DNA from: an uncultured Bacteroidia bacterium
GTDB lineage: Bacteria > Bacteroidota > Bacteroidia > Bacteroidales > UBA932
Length of the DNA: 13,660 nt
Direction: 5' to 3'
Assembly (NCBI GenBank): GCA_902797895.1
Contig: CADBUS010000179.1
Location: forward strand, 1-13,660
Both the position numbers and the translations under genes were made by a program. This document shows positions 1 through 8,006 of the stretch, piece by piece. Each line of letters opens with the position of its first letter. The stretch's first letter is position 1. The notes below the pieces were generated by a model. The model was given only the letters and a program-made list of their open reading frames with translations. It made no database searches and was not told the DNA's origin.

Positions 1-441
1 CTTATGTGGATGGAGGAGAATGACTGGTACGATGTGATAAACATACATCTTAATGGTTTTTTCCGCGTAACGCGCAAACTTATAACTCCAATGGCCACAA
101 AGAAATGGGGTAGGATTGTAAATGTGGCCTCGCTATCGGGAGTAAGAGGAATGCAGGGGCAGACCAACTACTCGGCAGCAAAGGGGGGCTTGATAGCTGC
201 AACAAAGGCACTTGCGCTTGAGGTGGCAAAGAGGCGGGTAACTGTAAATGCAGTAGCTCCCGGCTTTGTTACTACAGATATGACAAAAGAGCTGGATGAG
301 AAGGCATTGAAAGAGACAATTCCTGCCGGTCGTTTTGGAACGGCGCAGGAGGTGGCAGATTTGGTGGCTTTTCTGGTATCAGACAAGGCGGCATATATTA
401 CAGGCCAGGTGATAGAGATAAATGGCGGTTTGAACACCTGA
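1..441 (+). CDS. fabG: 3-oxoacyl-ACP reductase, FabG-type SDR (5' end outside window)
   Basis: This is the C-terminal part of a classical short-chain dehydrogenase that reduces 3-oxoacyl-ACP to 3-hydroxyacyl-ACP with NAD(P)H. Numbering from the Met codon at position 4, the SDR catalytic set is visible: Asn17 (in NIHLNG), Ser43 (in NVASLSG), and Tyr56/Lys60 (in NYSAAKGG). It also has the PGFVTTDM loop and the usual FabG ending (TGQVIEINGG). Full-length FabG is about 245 residues, so roughly 100 N-terminal residues with the TGxxxGIG cofactor loop are upstream. The reading frame is open to position 1, so the Met at 4 is internal. It ends with two in-frame stops in a row (TGA 439-441, TAA 442-444). 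The next gene starts 17 bases later. It is the only ketoreductase in view and presumably serves the KS proteins downstream. Confidence 0.95.
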   Translation, partial: LMWMEENDWYDVINIHLNGFFRVTRKLITPMATKKWGRIVNVASLSGVRGMQGQTNYSAAKGGLIAATKALALEVAKRRVTVNAVAPGFVTTDMTKELDEKALKETIPAGRFGTAQEVADLVAFLVSDKAAYITGQVIEINGGLNT

Positions 442-458
442 TAAGGGGCTTATAACCA

Positions 459-1382
459 ATGGCTAATAGGCAATGGAATGGAGTTACCGATGGTGGGAAT
501 AGGAGCCAGAAAAGGCTCTCTGCGCTACTGAAGTATATAGATGTAAGGATTATCTACTGTTTTCTCCCATTTGTTGTCTGTTATTATCTTATAGCGGCAA
601 GGAGAAGGGCCGGGGCCATATATAATTATCTGCGTAAGCGGCAGGGCTTTACAAAATTTAAGGCAGCTGTGGGAACCTATCGCAACCACATTCTTTTTGG
701 CCGCAATCTTTTGGATAGATTTTATGTATTTGCCGGCAAAAGAGGCAGATACACAATCTCTGAAAAAGACCGTAACCTTGTGAGAAGCTACTTTGAGAAA
801 GAGGCACCGCTTATTATGCTGAGCGCTCACGTGGGCAATTATGAAATGGCCTCATATCTTTGCGGAGAGCTGCCTAAAAGGCTGAATGTTTTGGCTTTTG
901 CTCACGAGACAGAGCAGATGCAGAGCTTCCGCTCAGATGCTATGCGGCAGAACAACATTCAGATAATACCTGTAATGGAGGATATGAGCCATCTCTTTGA
1001 GATAGCTGCGCAGATGGAACAGGGCAACGCAATTACTTTGGCCGCAGACCGTTACTATATGGGCAAGCGGAGCGCGGAGTACAGCTTTTTGGGAGAGGCG
1101 GCAATCTTTCCTACCGGCAGCTACTATCTGGCAGACAAGTACAAGGCTCAGGTTATAGCACTCTTTATATTGCGTGCTAAAAAGAACTTCTGTTATGATG
1201 TTGTTGTAGAGCCAATTACAATAGATAACACGATAGTTGGAAGAGAGGCGAGAGCTTTGGCTTACGGTAGGGAGTATGTGAGAGTTTTGGAGAATGTGGT
1301 AAAGCGTTATCCTCTGCAATGGTTTAATTTTTACGATTTTTGGAGCATTGGGGAGGGTGCCGCCAATAAGGTCAATGGATAA
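459..1382 (+). CDS. LpxL/HtrB-like lysophospholipid acyltransferase (COG4261-type)
   Basis: This 307-residue protein resembles the predicted acyltransferases (LPLAT superfamily, LpxL/HtrB branch) found in aryl-polyene-type clusters. A hydrophobic N-terminal segment (about residues 32-47, YCFLPFVVCYYLIAA) suggests inner-membrane anchoring, followed by an Arg-rich stretch. The catalytic HX4E motif is His124-Val-Gly-Asn-Tyr-Glu129. Further family features are FPTGSYYLA near residues 212-220 and the C-terminal block QWFNFYDFW near residues 287-295. Such enzymes transfer an acyl chain from ACP to a lipid hydroxyl at the cytoplasmic face. Here it could attach the polyene chain, or an ordinary fatty acid, to the carrier lipid or sugar. 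The ATG at 459 fits because the extreme N-terminus (MANRQW plus a Gly-rich stretch) looks like relatives. Its stop overlaps the next start by 8 bases. The acceptor cannot be read from sequence. Confidence 0.88.
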   Translation: MANRQWNGVTDGGNRSQKRLSALLKYIDVRIIYCFLPFVVCYYLIAARRRAGAIYNYLRKRQGFTKFKAAVGTYRNHILFGRNLLDRFYVFAGKRGRYTISEKDRNLVRSYFEKEAPLIMLSAHVGNYEMASYLCGELPKRLNVLAFAHETEQMQSFRSDAMRQNNIQIIPVMEDMSHLFEIAAQMEQGNAITLAADRYYMGKRSAEYSFLGEAAIFPTGSYYLADKYKAQVIALFILRAKKNFCYDVVVEPITIDNTIVGREARALAYGREYVRVLENVVKRYPLQWFNFYDFWSIGEGAANKVNG

Positions 1383-2859
1383 GGCTCTTGATAATAAGTA
1401 TCTCGATGGATTGAGCGGAAAGAGAATGCTCTTAATATCTGCAAATACATACGCAGATCCATACCCTATATATCCGCTCGGAATCTCTTACCTAAAGACG
1501 GCAGTAGCAAATCGCTATCCTGCTCTTAGAGTGGATGTTGCAGATATGAATTTTACCACTATAGAGCAGCTGGCAGATATGATTAAGGCTAATGGCTATA
1601 TGGCAGTGGGGCTCTCTATGAGGAATATAGATAATGTGAACTATCAGGAACGCAACTATTTTGTGGAGTGGTACAAAAAGTTGGCCGAGTGCATAAAGCG
1701 CTCAACCAATGCGGTTTTTCACGGAGGCGGAGCAGGCTACTCTATCTTTCCGCAACTTTTGTATAGGGAGCTCGGTTTGGATTTTGGAATAAAAGGGGAG
1801 GGAGAGGATGCTCTTTGCAGAATGATTGAGGTTATGTTACAGTATGGCATAGAAAGCGGAGCGCAGCTCCAAAGCCTTGTGAATGATGGAACTATCGAGA
1901 ATAAAATGAGTGAGATAGAGGGGCTTGTATGGTGCGATGGCAAAGGGCATATTAGGGTAAACGGTAGAGTAAATTATGAGAAAGAGCTTGATTTGAGTTT
2001 TGAAGATGAGTGCATAGATTACTATTGGGAGAGGAGCGGAATGCTCAATATACAGACCAAGCGCGGATGTCCGCACCACTGCATCTATTGCAGTTATCCC
2101 ATTATTGAGGGAGCTGTTGTGCGCACTCTCTCATCTGAGAGGATTGTAAATGTGCTGAAGGAGCTATATCACAGGCATAAAATAAACTATGTCTTTTTTA
2201 CAGACTCGGTCTTTAATATGAAGCGCAGCTACAATTATGAGCTTTGCCAAAGGATTATAGATAGCGGAATAAAAATAAGTTGGGGAGCCTATTTCTCTCC
2301 AAATAAATATCTTACGGAGAGAGACTTGGAGCTTTATAAAAAATCCGGCCTTACACATATAGAGTTTGGTACGGAGTCTTTTTCAGACACCCAGCTAAAA
2401 AATTATGGGAAGGAGTTTTGTTGGGCTGAGGTGTTGGAGAAATCTAAAATCTGCGATAGTCTTGGAATCTTCTACTCTCATTTTATGATACTTGCGGGGT
2501 ATGGGGAGACAGAACAAACTTTGCAGGAGAGCTATGAGCACTCGCGCCTTTTGGATAATACGGTAATTTTCCCATACATAGGAATGAGAATATATCCTGG
2601 AACAAAGTTAGCGGAATATGCTGTGGAAGAGGGTATTATAAAGAGTGAGGCCGATATGCTGAAGCCTTGCTTCTATATATCCAAGAGTGTAGATCTGAAT
2701 AAAATAAAACCAAATGCAAAGGCAACGGGGGCTAATTGGGTATTTCCGGATGATCCTCCGCAGCCGCTTATGGAGCGTTATAGAAAGAAAAAGATACGCG
2801 GGCCACTTTGGGAGTATCTGAGGTTTGCCCGTTTTAATAGTAATAATTATGGAGAATAG
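1375..2859 (+). CDS. B12-binding domain/radical SAM enzyme of lipid biosynthesis type
   Basis: From the ATG at 1375 the protein has 494 residues. The N-terminal ~170 residues look like a Rossmann-type cobalamin-binding domain (MLLISANTYADPYPIYPLGISY, later FHGGGAGY and GIKGEGEDAL). The usual DxHxxG lower-ligand motif is absent, as is common in B12-dependent radical SAM enzymes. The radical SAM core follows, with the [4Fe-4S] motif CX3CX2C at Cys232, Cys236 and Cys239 (RGCPHHCIYCSYP). Downstream are FFTDSVFN, HIEFGTES and AGYGETEQT, which are typical of the TIM-barrel strands. The basic C-terminus has a GPLWEY motif. Members of this class often methylate unactivated carbons or rearrange carbon skeletons. 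Here it probably modifies the acyl chain or head group, but the substrate is unknown. A TTG start at 1348 would add nine residues but overlap the preceding gene by 35 bases; the ATG is preferred. It overlaps the next gene by 11 bases. Confidence 0.9.
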   Translation: MDKALDNKYLDGLSGKRMLLISANTYADPYPIYPLGISYLKTAVANRYPALRVDVADMNFTTIEQLADMIKANGYMAVGLSMRNIDNVNYQERNYFVEWYKKLAECIKRSTNAVFHGGGAGYSIFPQLLYRELGLDFGIKGEGEDALCRMIEVMLQYGIESGAQLQSLVNDGTIENKMSEIEGLVWCDGKGHIRVNGRVNYEKELDLSFEDECIDYYWERSGMLNIQTKRGCPHHCIYCSYPIIEGAVVRTLSSERIVNVLKELYHRHKINYVFFTDSVFNMKRSYNYELCQRIIDSGIKISWGAYFSPNKYLTERDLELYKKSGLTHIEFGTESFSDTQLKNYGKEFCWAEVLEKSKICDSLGIFYSHFMILAGYGETEQTLQESYEHSRLLDNTVIFPYIGMRIYPGTKLAEYAVEEGIIKSEADMLKPCFYISKSVDLNKIKPNAKATGANWVFPDDPPQPLMERYRKKKIRGPLWEYLRFARFNSNNYGE

Positions 2860-3301
2860 AGAGAGAAGCAGCGTGGATATTTCCACCATAGATGTACTTG
2901 AATTTTTGCCGCAGCGGCCCCCCTTTGTGCTTATAGACAAGCTGATTAGCTACTCTGCTCAAACCACGCAGGTTAAGACGCAGTTTTATATAAAAGAGGG
3001 AGGGACCTTTGTGGATGGCGGCTTTTTTCAGCCTGCCGGAATAATGGAGAATATCGCCCAGAGCTGCGCCGCCAGAATAGGCTATTGCGATTGGCTCTTT
3101 GCCAGGCCGGTTAAGATAGGTGTGATTGGGGCAATAAAGAGTATGGAGGTGTTGGAGCTTCCAAAAGTAGGAGATACCATAATAACCTCCATAACCCCTA
3201 AGAGCGAGGCTCTTGGAGTGCTTTTGGCAGAGGCTGTGGTGGAGAATCAGGTTGGTGTGGTTGTGGCCAAATGTGCAATAAAGATTGCAGTGCAGCCGTA
3301 G
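2849..3301 (+). CDS. FabZ/ApeP-like hotdog dehydratase subunit lacking the catalytic His
   Basis: This 150-residue single hotdog-fold protein resembles the FabZ family. The N-terminal block LPQRPPFVLIDKL (residues 20-32) corresponds to the LPHRYPFLLVDR block of FabZ. The region around residues 57-71 (GGFFQPAGIMENIAQ) corresponds to the FabZ active-site helix. Glu67 matches the FabZ catalytic Glu, but the GHFP segment with the catalytic His is shortened and has no His; I find no histidine anywhere in the protein. The known reaction of the family is dehydration of 3-hydroxyacyl-ACP to trans-2-enoyl-ACP. This copy either uses an altered mechanism, as ApeP-like proteins of aryl-polyene clusters may, or pairs with the second hotdog protein at 8666, which keeps the His. 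The start is ATG 2849; an upstream TTG at 2825 would only lengthen the overlap with the radical SAM gene. Confidence 0.87.
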   Translation: MENRERSSVDISTIDVLEFLPQRPPFVLIDKLISYSAQTTQVKTQFYIKEGGTFVDGGFFQPAGIMENIAQSCAARIGYCDWLFARPVKIGVIGAIKSMEVLELPKVGDTIITSITPKSEALGVLLAEAVVENQVGVVVAKCAIKIAVQP

Positions 3302-3320
3302 TTACTCTATTTATTTTACT

Positions 3321-5180
3321 ATGATACAGATAGTTGCAGATAATATAATCTCCCCTTTGGGGGTTACAACCAACTCCAATGTGGAAGCCTTGAGAGAGGG
3401 AAGGAGTGCGCTCAGAAAGTGTAGCCGCTTCTACTCTCCTACAGGTGAGGATGTTATAGCTTCCGTTATAGATGATGCTCCTGTTATGGAGCTTTTGGCG
3501 GAGGTTCTGGGCAGGGAAGGAGTTGATAAACTTGAGCGCCTCTCTGCAAGCCGTTTGGAGCGCCTTATAATAACATCTGTAGCATCTGCCCTTGGAAAAA
3601 GAGTTGCTCAACTTGCAGATAGCAAGAGCATTATGATACTATCTACCACCAAGGGGAATATAGCCTCTATTGGCGGCGGCAATGAGTATAAAGTTCCGCT
3701 GTGGCACTCGGCAAAAGTGGTGGCGGATTTTTTCTCTGCTGCCAATTCCCCTATAGTAATATCCAATGCCTGCATATCGGGAGTGGCGGCCACTATTGTA
3801 GCTAAGCATTTGATAGAGAGCGGTATATACAATATAGCGGTAGTTGTTGGAGCAGATGAGGTTACAGAGTTTGTGGTTAGCGGCTTCGGCTCTTTTAAGG
3901 CTCTCTCGCCTGAGCCTTGTCGCCCATTTGATGCTCAGCGCAAGGGACTTAATCTTGGTGAGGCGGTTGCAACAATAGCTTTTGAAAGGATTGAGCAGGG
4001 AGCCGATTATGAGCATCTCAAAGAGCGTTCTGCCTCTCTTTTTACCTCTCCTCAGGTGGTTACAGGTGGTGCCACCTCCAACGATGCTAACCACATTTCA
4101 GGCCCTTCTCGCACGGCGGAGGGGTTGTATCGTGCTATATCCAAGGCTATTGCAGGAGCAGATGTTAATGCCGGCAGCGGTTGCGGAATATTTGTAAATC
4201 CGCACGGAACAGCAACTCTCTATAACGATCAAATGGAGAGTATTGCTCTGCAGCGCAGCAACTTGGAGCATCTGCCTCTCTCTCCGCTCAAAGGCTACTA
4301 TGGCCATACGCTTGGGGCGGCAGGGGTAATTGAGACAATACTCTCCTCTCACTTTATGGATGAGGAATTTTTGCCCCCTGCTTTAGGCTATGATAAGCCT
4401 GGGTGCGAGCCGGCTCCAAAGATTCACAGAGAGGGGTGTAATATAGATGCCGGCTCGTTCATAAAGTTAGTTTCCGGTTTTGGCGGCTGCAATGCGGTTA
4501 TTAAAGTAGATAAGCTCACAGAGCAGAGATATGGGGATTTGATAAGGCGCACACCTATAACATCACCTATCGAGCTATATTCGCGAGGAGATGTAAGGCT
4601 CTATAATCAAGGAGATTGCAAGGAGTATTTGAATACCCTCTATAAGCAGAGCGGTATGTCATATCCAAAATTTCACAAGATGGATTTGCTCTCCAAGGCA
4701 GGTATAATTGCAATGGAGCAGCTGCTTAAAGAGGAGGGTACAGATGATACTACCGCACTTATATTTATGAATAGCTCGGCATCATATTCAACAGATAGCG
4801 AATATGTTAAGACAATAGTCAAGGAAAACTTCTTTCCATCTCCGGCCCTCTTTGTATATACCCTGCCAAGTATTGTTATGGGGGAGATTGCCATTAGGCA
4901 TAAGCTCTATGGAGAGGGAGTTTTCTTTGTGGCTGAGGAGTTTGAGCCGGAGCTTATGTTAAGCTATGCCAAGGCCCTTATAGGAAGTGGCGCGGCAAAG
5001 AGGGCCATTCTCTGCTACGATGAATGTACGGAGGCTCTTTGCGATTTGTATGCGGTTATGGTAGAGCCTGTTGCATCGTTTGAGACAGATTCTAACAGAG
5101 CCGCAGAGAGCGGTTGCAGTGAGCCTTTGACAGCTCGTAAGCTTTACAATTCGTATAATAGTTGTAAATTGCGCAAATAA
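3321..5180 (+). CDS. 3-oxoacyl-ACP synthase (KS) fused to a degenerate half-KS domain
   Basis: The protein has 619 residues from ATG 3321. Residues 1-400 form a complete FabF-like ketoacyl synthase that condenses malonyl-ACP with acyl-ACP. The triad is intact: Cys151 (NACISG), His295 (NPHGTA) and His329 (GYYGHTLGAAG), with the GFGG loop at 386-389. Residues ~425-600 are an extra region resembling only the N-terminal half of a thiolase-fold KS (SYPKFHKMDLLSKAG, ALIFMNSSASYSTDSEY, FVYTLPSIVMGEIA). At the nucleophile position it has Leu515-Pro516 in place of Cys, so it cannot condense. In related Bacteroidota clusters, as I recall, this half-KS is a separate ~200-residue protein, so this is a fusion. 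A start at 3285 would overlap the previous gene and add twelve poorly conserved residues; the chosen start gives the usual N-terminus (MIQIVADNIISPLG). It lies 19 bases after the dehydratase gene and 31 before the ACP. Confidence 0.9.
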   Translation: MIQIVADNIISPLGVTTNSNVEALREGRSALRKCSRFYSPTGEDVIASVIDDAPVMELLAEVLGREGVDKLERLSASRLERLIITSVASALGKRVAQLADSKSIMILSTTKGNIASIGGGNEYKVPLWHSAKVVADFFSAANSPIVISNACISGVAATIVAKHLIESGIYNIAVVVGADEVTEFVVSGFGSFKALSPEPCRPFDAQRKGLNLGEAVATIAFERIEQGADYEHLKERSASLFTSPQVVTGGATSNDANHISGPSRTAEGLYRAISKAIAGADVNAGSGCGIFVNPHGTATLYNDQMESIALQRSNLEHLPLSPLKGYYGHTLGAAGVIETILSSHFMDEEFLPPALGYDKPGCEPAPKIHREGCNIDAGSFIKLVSGFGGCNAVIKVDKLTEQRYGDLIRRTPITSPIELYSRGDVRLYNQGDCKEYLNTLYKQSGMSYPKFHKMDLLSKAGIIAMEQLLKEEGTDDTTALIFMNSSASYSTDSEYVKTIVKENFFPSPALFVYTLPSIVMGEIAIRHKLYGEGVFFVAEEFEPELMLSYAKALIGSGAAKRAILCYDECTEALCDLYAVMVEPVASFETDSNRAAESGCSEPLTARKLYNSYNSCKLRK

Positions 5181-5211
5181 AGAAATTGCATTAAAAGACA
5201 AAGTAAGAGAT

Positions 5212-5466
5212 ATGGATATTAAAATTATTAAAGAGCAGATAATTGAGGCTCTGAATCTGGAGGAGATTAAGCCTGAGGATTTTGCAGATGATGCGCCACT
5301 ATTCGGGCCGGATGGTTTGGGGCTTGATTCTATTGATGCTCTTGAGCTTATAGTTATGCTTGAAAAGAATTATGCAATAAAAATCTCTGATCCAAAGGAG
5401 GCTAAAGAGGTTTTTGCAAGTGCAAAGAGCATAGCGGAGTATGTAGAGGCCAACAGAAAACTCTGA
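5212..5466 (+). CDS. Acyl carrier protein
   Basis: This 84-residue acidic protein has the four-helix carrier-protein pattern. Ser40 in GLGLDSIDALEL is the site for the 4'-phosphopantetheine arm; the motif DSIDALE is typical of carrier proteins in aryl-polyene-type clusters rather than the DSLD/DSLDTVE of housekeeping AcpP. The following helix (IVMLEKNYAIKISD) and the C-terminal IAEYVEANRK complete the fold. It holds the growing chain for the flanking KS proteins, the reductase and the hotdog dehydratases. It sits between the two KS genes (31 bases after the first, 10 before the second). Only one ACP is visible; proteobacterial APE clusters have two, so a second may lie upstream. The phosphopantetheinyl transferase is not in the window. 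Confidence 0.95.
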   Translation: MDIKIIKEQIIEALNLEEIKPEDFADDAPLFGPDGLGLDSIDALELIVMLEKNYAIKISDPKEAKEVFASAKSIAEYVEANRKL

Positions 5467-5476
5467 TGCAATTAGT

Positions 5477-7636
5477 ATGGAGTGCAGAATTGGAATAACA
5501 GGTGCAGGCATTATATCTGCTTTGGGGGTTGGATTGGAGGAGACTTATCGCGCTCTGGTTGAGGAGCGTTGCGCCATTGCACCTATAAGATTTTTGGAAA
5601 CACTCCATAAAAATATGCCTTGCGGAGAGGTTCCATACTCGTTGAGTGAGCTTAAGAGTATGTGTAATCTTCCTCAAAATAAGATAATTCCGCGTTCATC
5701 AGCACTCGGTATTTTAGCCGCACGCCAGGCTTTGGAGCAGGCTCGCATAACAAAAGAGAATAGGATTGCCTTTATAAATGCCACCACAGTTGGTGGAGTG
5801 GATATTACGGAGCAGCATATAACCCACTATCTGAGTGACACCACTCACGATAAATATCTCTGTTACCATACAGATGGGGTTGAGACAGAGATTATTGCAA
5901 AGGCTCTAAAGGCAGATGTTCTCTATTGCGATGTACTCTCCACCGCCTGTTCTGCAGCGGCAAATGCAATAGCCTTGGCTGCTATGCTTATTCAAAGTGG
6001 CAGGTATGATATAGTTCTGGCCGGCGGCTCGGAGAGCCTGAGCCGCTATCATCTTAATGGCTTTAACTCTCTAATGATTTTAGACTCAAAACCTTGCAGG
6101 CCGTTTAGCGCAGACAGGGCCGGGCTAAATCTTGGCGAGGGGGCCGGCTTTATTGTATTGGAGAGCGAGAAGAGCCTTAAAAATAGGGGAGTAGAGCCAA
6201 TGGCCTATCTTACCGGTTTTGGCAACAGTTGCGATGCCTTTCACCAGACTGCCTCCTCCGCCGAGGGCGAAGGCGCTCTGCTGGCAATGAAGATGGCATT
6301 GAATATGAGTGGCTTGCAGCCCAACCAGATAGATTACATAAATGCTCACGGTACAGGAACTTCAAATAATGATACTTCTGAGGCGGCGGCCATAAGAAGG
6401 CTTTTTGGCCCAAATGCCCTCCCCCCAATTAGTTCAACTAAATCGGCTCACGGCCATCCAACAAGTGCCGCCGCAGCAATAGAGGCGGTTATTGCACTTA
6501 TATCTATCGAGAGGGGAATAATACCTGCAAATCTCAATTTTAGCTGTGCGGATGCCCAGGTGGGCTTTACTCCAAATCTGCACTGCCAAAAGGGTGTAAA
6601 GGTTACTAATGTACTCTCCAACTCCTTTGGCTTTGGGGGTAACGATTCTTCTCTGATATTTTCTGCACCGCAGCCACAAGAAGAACATCTACCGCAACCG
6701 CAACCGCCGCAGAGTTCAAAGATTTTTCTTTGTGGAGTGGGCACCGCTATGGGAGAGGATTCAGAGTACAAAAAGTTCTTTCCTCCTCTTGTTGCAAGAC
6801 GCTTGAGCGGAATAATAAAGCGTAGCTATGTGGCAGCCCAAGAGGCTATAAAAGAGAGTGGTATAGAGTTGCCGGAGGCCATTGTAACGGGTACCGGCCT
6901 TGGCTGCGTTGAGGATACGGAGAGCTTTATGCTCCAGATGATAGCTAATAACGAGCAACTTTTGAACCCTTCAAAGTTTATCTCCTCAACTCCAAATACC
7001 ATTGGGAGTCAGATAGCTCTAATGAGCGGCAATCACGGCTGGAACTCCACTCACGTTAACGATAATTTTGCCTTTGAAGGGGCTATGCTTGAGGCATTTA
7101 TGCTTCTTAAAAATAATCTTGCCTCCTCCGCCCTTGTGATTGGAGCGGAGCAGGTTACTCCAAATCTTGCAAAAATTTTGGAGCGTTGCACTCTTTGGCA
7201 GGGCAATAGCATCAAATCTGGAGCAGTCGCTTTTTTACTATCAGACAAGCCGTTGCAGAGTTGTATGGCCTCTGTTGAGGCAATAACCATACACCCTGCG
7301 CTCTATGGCAGTGTTGATTTTGAGGCCGCTTTGCGCAGCTTTTTATCTTCAGATAAAACGGGCACAACATCCGCTACAGAGAGCATATCAAAGGTACTGT
7401 TGTCTTTCAACTCCTCTACACCGGAGTGGAAAATTGCGGAGCAACTGCTTCAAGAAGCTAAGTTGCAAGATTTCAAGCCACAGAGCGGAGAGTGGTTTAC
7501 TGCGGTCTCATACGCTATGGCTATGGGAGCTAAAGAGCTTGCTGATAGTGCAACTCCGCAGAATCTGCTAATTATAAATGGCCGTAACGGTAGCTACTCA
7601 TTTATGCTGCTAAGTTCATATATTAAGAACAACTGA
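5477..7636 (+). CDS. 3-oxoacyl-ACP synthase (KS) fused to a chain-length-factor-like KS domain
   Basis: The protein has 719 residues. Residues 1-395 are a FabF-like condensing enzyme with an intact triad: Cys158 (STACSAAAN), His291 (NAHGTGTSNND) and His327 (SAHGHPTSAAA), and the GFGG loop at 385-388. A Pro/Gln-rich linker (about 397-414, PQPQEEHLPQPQPPQSS) leads to a ~300-residue second domain that resembles the ketoacyl-synt_2/'beta-ketoacyl synthase chain length factor' family. Recognisable segments are SSTPNTIGSQIAL, NHGWNSTHVND and FAFEGAMLEAFMLL. At the nucleophile position (Phe531-Ala-Phe533) there is no Cys, so this half is catalytically dead and probably structural or length-setting. 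KS/CLF pairs are separate subunits in most type II systems; here they appear joined in one chain. It follows the ACP by 10 bases and precedes the small membrane protein by two. Confidence 0.92.
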   Translation: MECRIGITGAGIISALGVGLEETYRALVEERCAIAPIRFLETLHKNMPCGEVPYSLSELKSMCNLPQNKIIPRSSALGILAARQALEQARITKENRIAFINATTVGGVDITEQHITHYLSDTTHDKYLCYHTDGVETEIIAKALKADVLYCDVLSTACSAAANAIALAAMLIQSGRYDIVLAGGSESLSRYHLNGFNSLMILDSKPCRPFSADRAGLNLGEGAGFIVLESEKSLKNRGVEPMAYLTGFGNSCDAFHQTASSAEGEGALLAMKMALNMSGLQPNQIDYINAHGTGTSNNDTSEAAAIRRLFGPNALPPISSTKSAHGHPTSAAAAIEAVIALISIERGIIPANLNFSCADAQVGFTPNLHCQKGVKVTNVLSNSFGFGGNDSSLIFSAPQPQEEHLPQPQPPQSSKIFLCGVGTAMGEDSEYKKFFPPLVARRLSGIIKRSYVAAQEAIKESGIELPEAIVTGTGLGCVEDTESFMLQMIANNEQLLNPSKFISSTPNTIGSQIALMSGNHGWNSTHVNDNFAFEGAMLEAFMLLKNNLASSALVIGAEQVTPNLAKILERCTLWQGNSIKSGAVAFLLSDKPLQSCMASVEAITIHPALYGSVDFEAALRSFLSSDKTGTTSATESISKVLLSFNSSTPEWKIAEQLLQEAKLQDFKPQSGEWFTAVSYAMAMGAKELADSATPQNLLIINGRNGSYSFMLLSSYIKNN

Positions 7637-7638
7637 TT

Positions 7639-7995
7639 ATGCTAAAACTGATATTTCTCTCAATTGTGCAAAGCTCCTTTTTGGTTGCAGGCCAAACATT
7701 TCTGAAGCTCACTTTGGATAAGATAGGTAAATTCTCCTTTACCTGGAGTTGCATAAAGGAGTTCCTTACAAATTTGAACTTTCTGTTTTGCGGACTCTGT
7801 ATGGCGGCTGCAACCCTGCTTTGGTTTTATATACTGCGCCATTTTCCCTTTAGCGCGGCATACCCTATGATAAGTTTCAGTTATGCAATAGGTTTGGCTG
7901 TCTCTATTTTGGTTTTTCACGAGCAGATACCGCCTGTAAGATATATAGGAGTTGCACTTATAATTTTGGGTACAATTTTGGTAGCTCAAAAGTAA
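7639..7995 (+). CDS. Small DMT/SMR-family membrane protein (EmrE/ArnE-like)
   Basis: This 118-residue, very hydrophobic protein has four predicted membrane segments (about residues 3-24, 45-66, 71-93 and 100-117). The segments AAYPMISFSYAIGLAVSILVF and HEQIPPVRYIGVALIILGTILV match the end of EamA/SMR domains, in particular the conserved Glu after TM3 (in FHEQI) followed by R-x-IGV-x-LIILG. The relatives I would compare first are EmrE-type multidrug exporters and ArnE/ArnF-type subunits that flip sugar-linked polyprenyl phosphates. Both work as dimers in the inner membrane. With a GT2 enzyme of the dolichyl-phosphate sugar synthase type three genes downstream, moving a sugar-lipid intermediate across the inner membrane is plausible, but this is inference. 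It begins two bases after the KS stop, so translational coupling is likely. Confidence 0.82.
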   Translation: MLKLIFLSIVQSSFLVAGQTFLKLTLDKIGKFSFTWSCIKEFLTNLNFLFCGLCMAAATLLWFYILRHFPFSAAYPMISFSYAIGLAVSILVFHEQIPPVRYIGVALIILGTILVAQK

Positions 7996-8006
7996 AAATT
8001 GCGGAT

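Noticed and set aside
1348..1374. TTG start nine codons upstream of the radical SAM gene's ATG
   Set aside because: It would enlarge the overlap with the acyltransferase gene to 35 bases and adds residues (LGRVPPIRS) without family character; the ATG at 1375 gives a more usual overlap.
3285..3320. Upstream in-frame start for the first KS
   Set aside because: It lies inside the preceding dehydratase gene; the ATG at 3321 gives the expected KS N-terminus directly.
6665..6720. Frameshift or broken gene at the Pro/Gln-rich linker of the second KS
   Set aside because: The reading frame stays open and in register on both sides; it reads as an interdomain linker.
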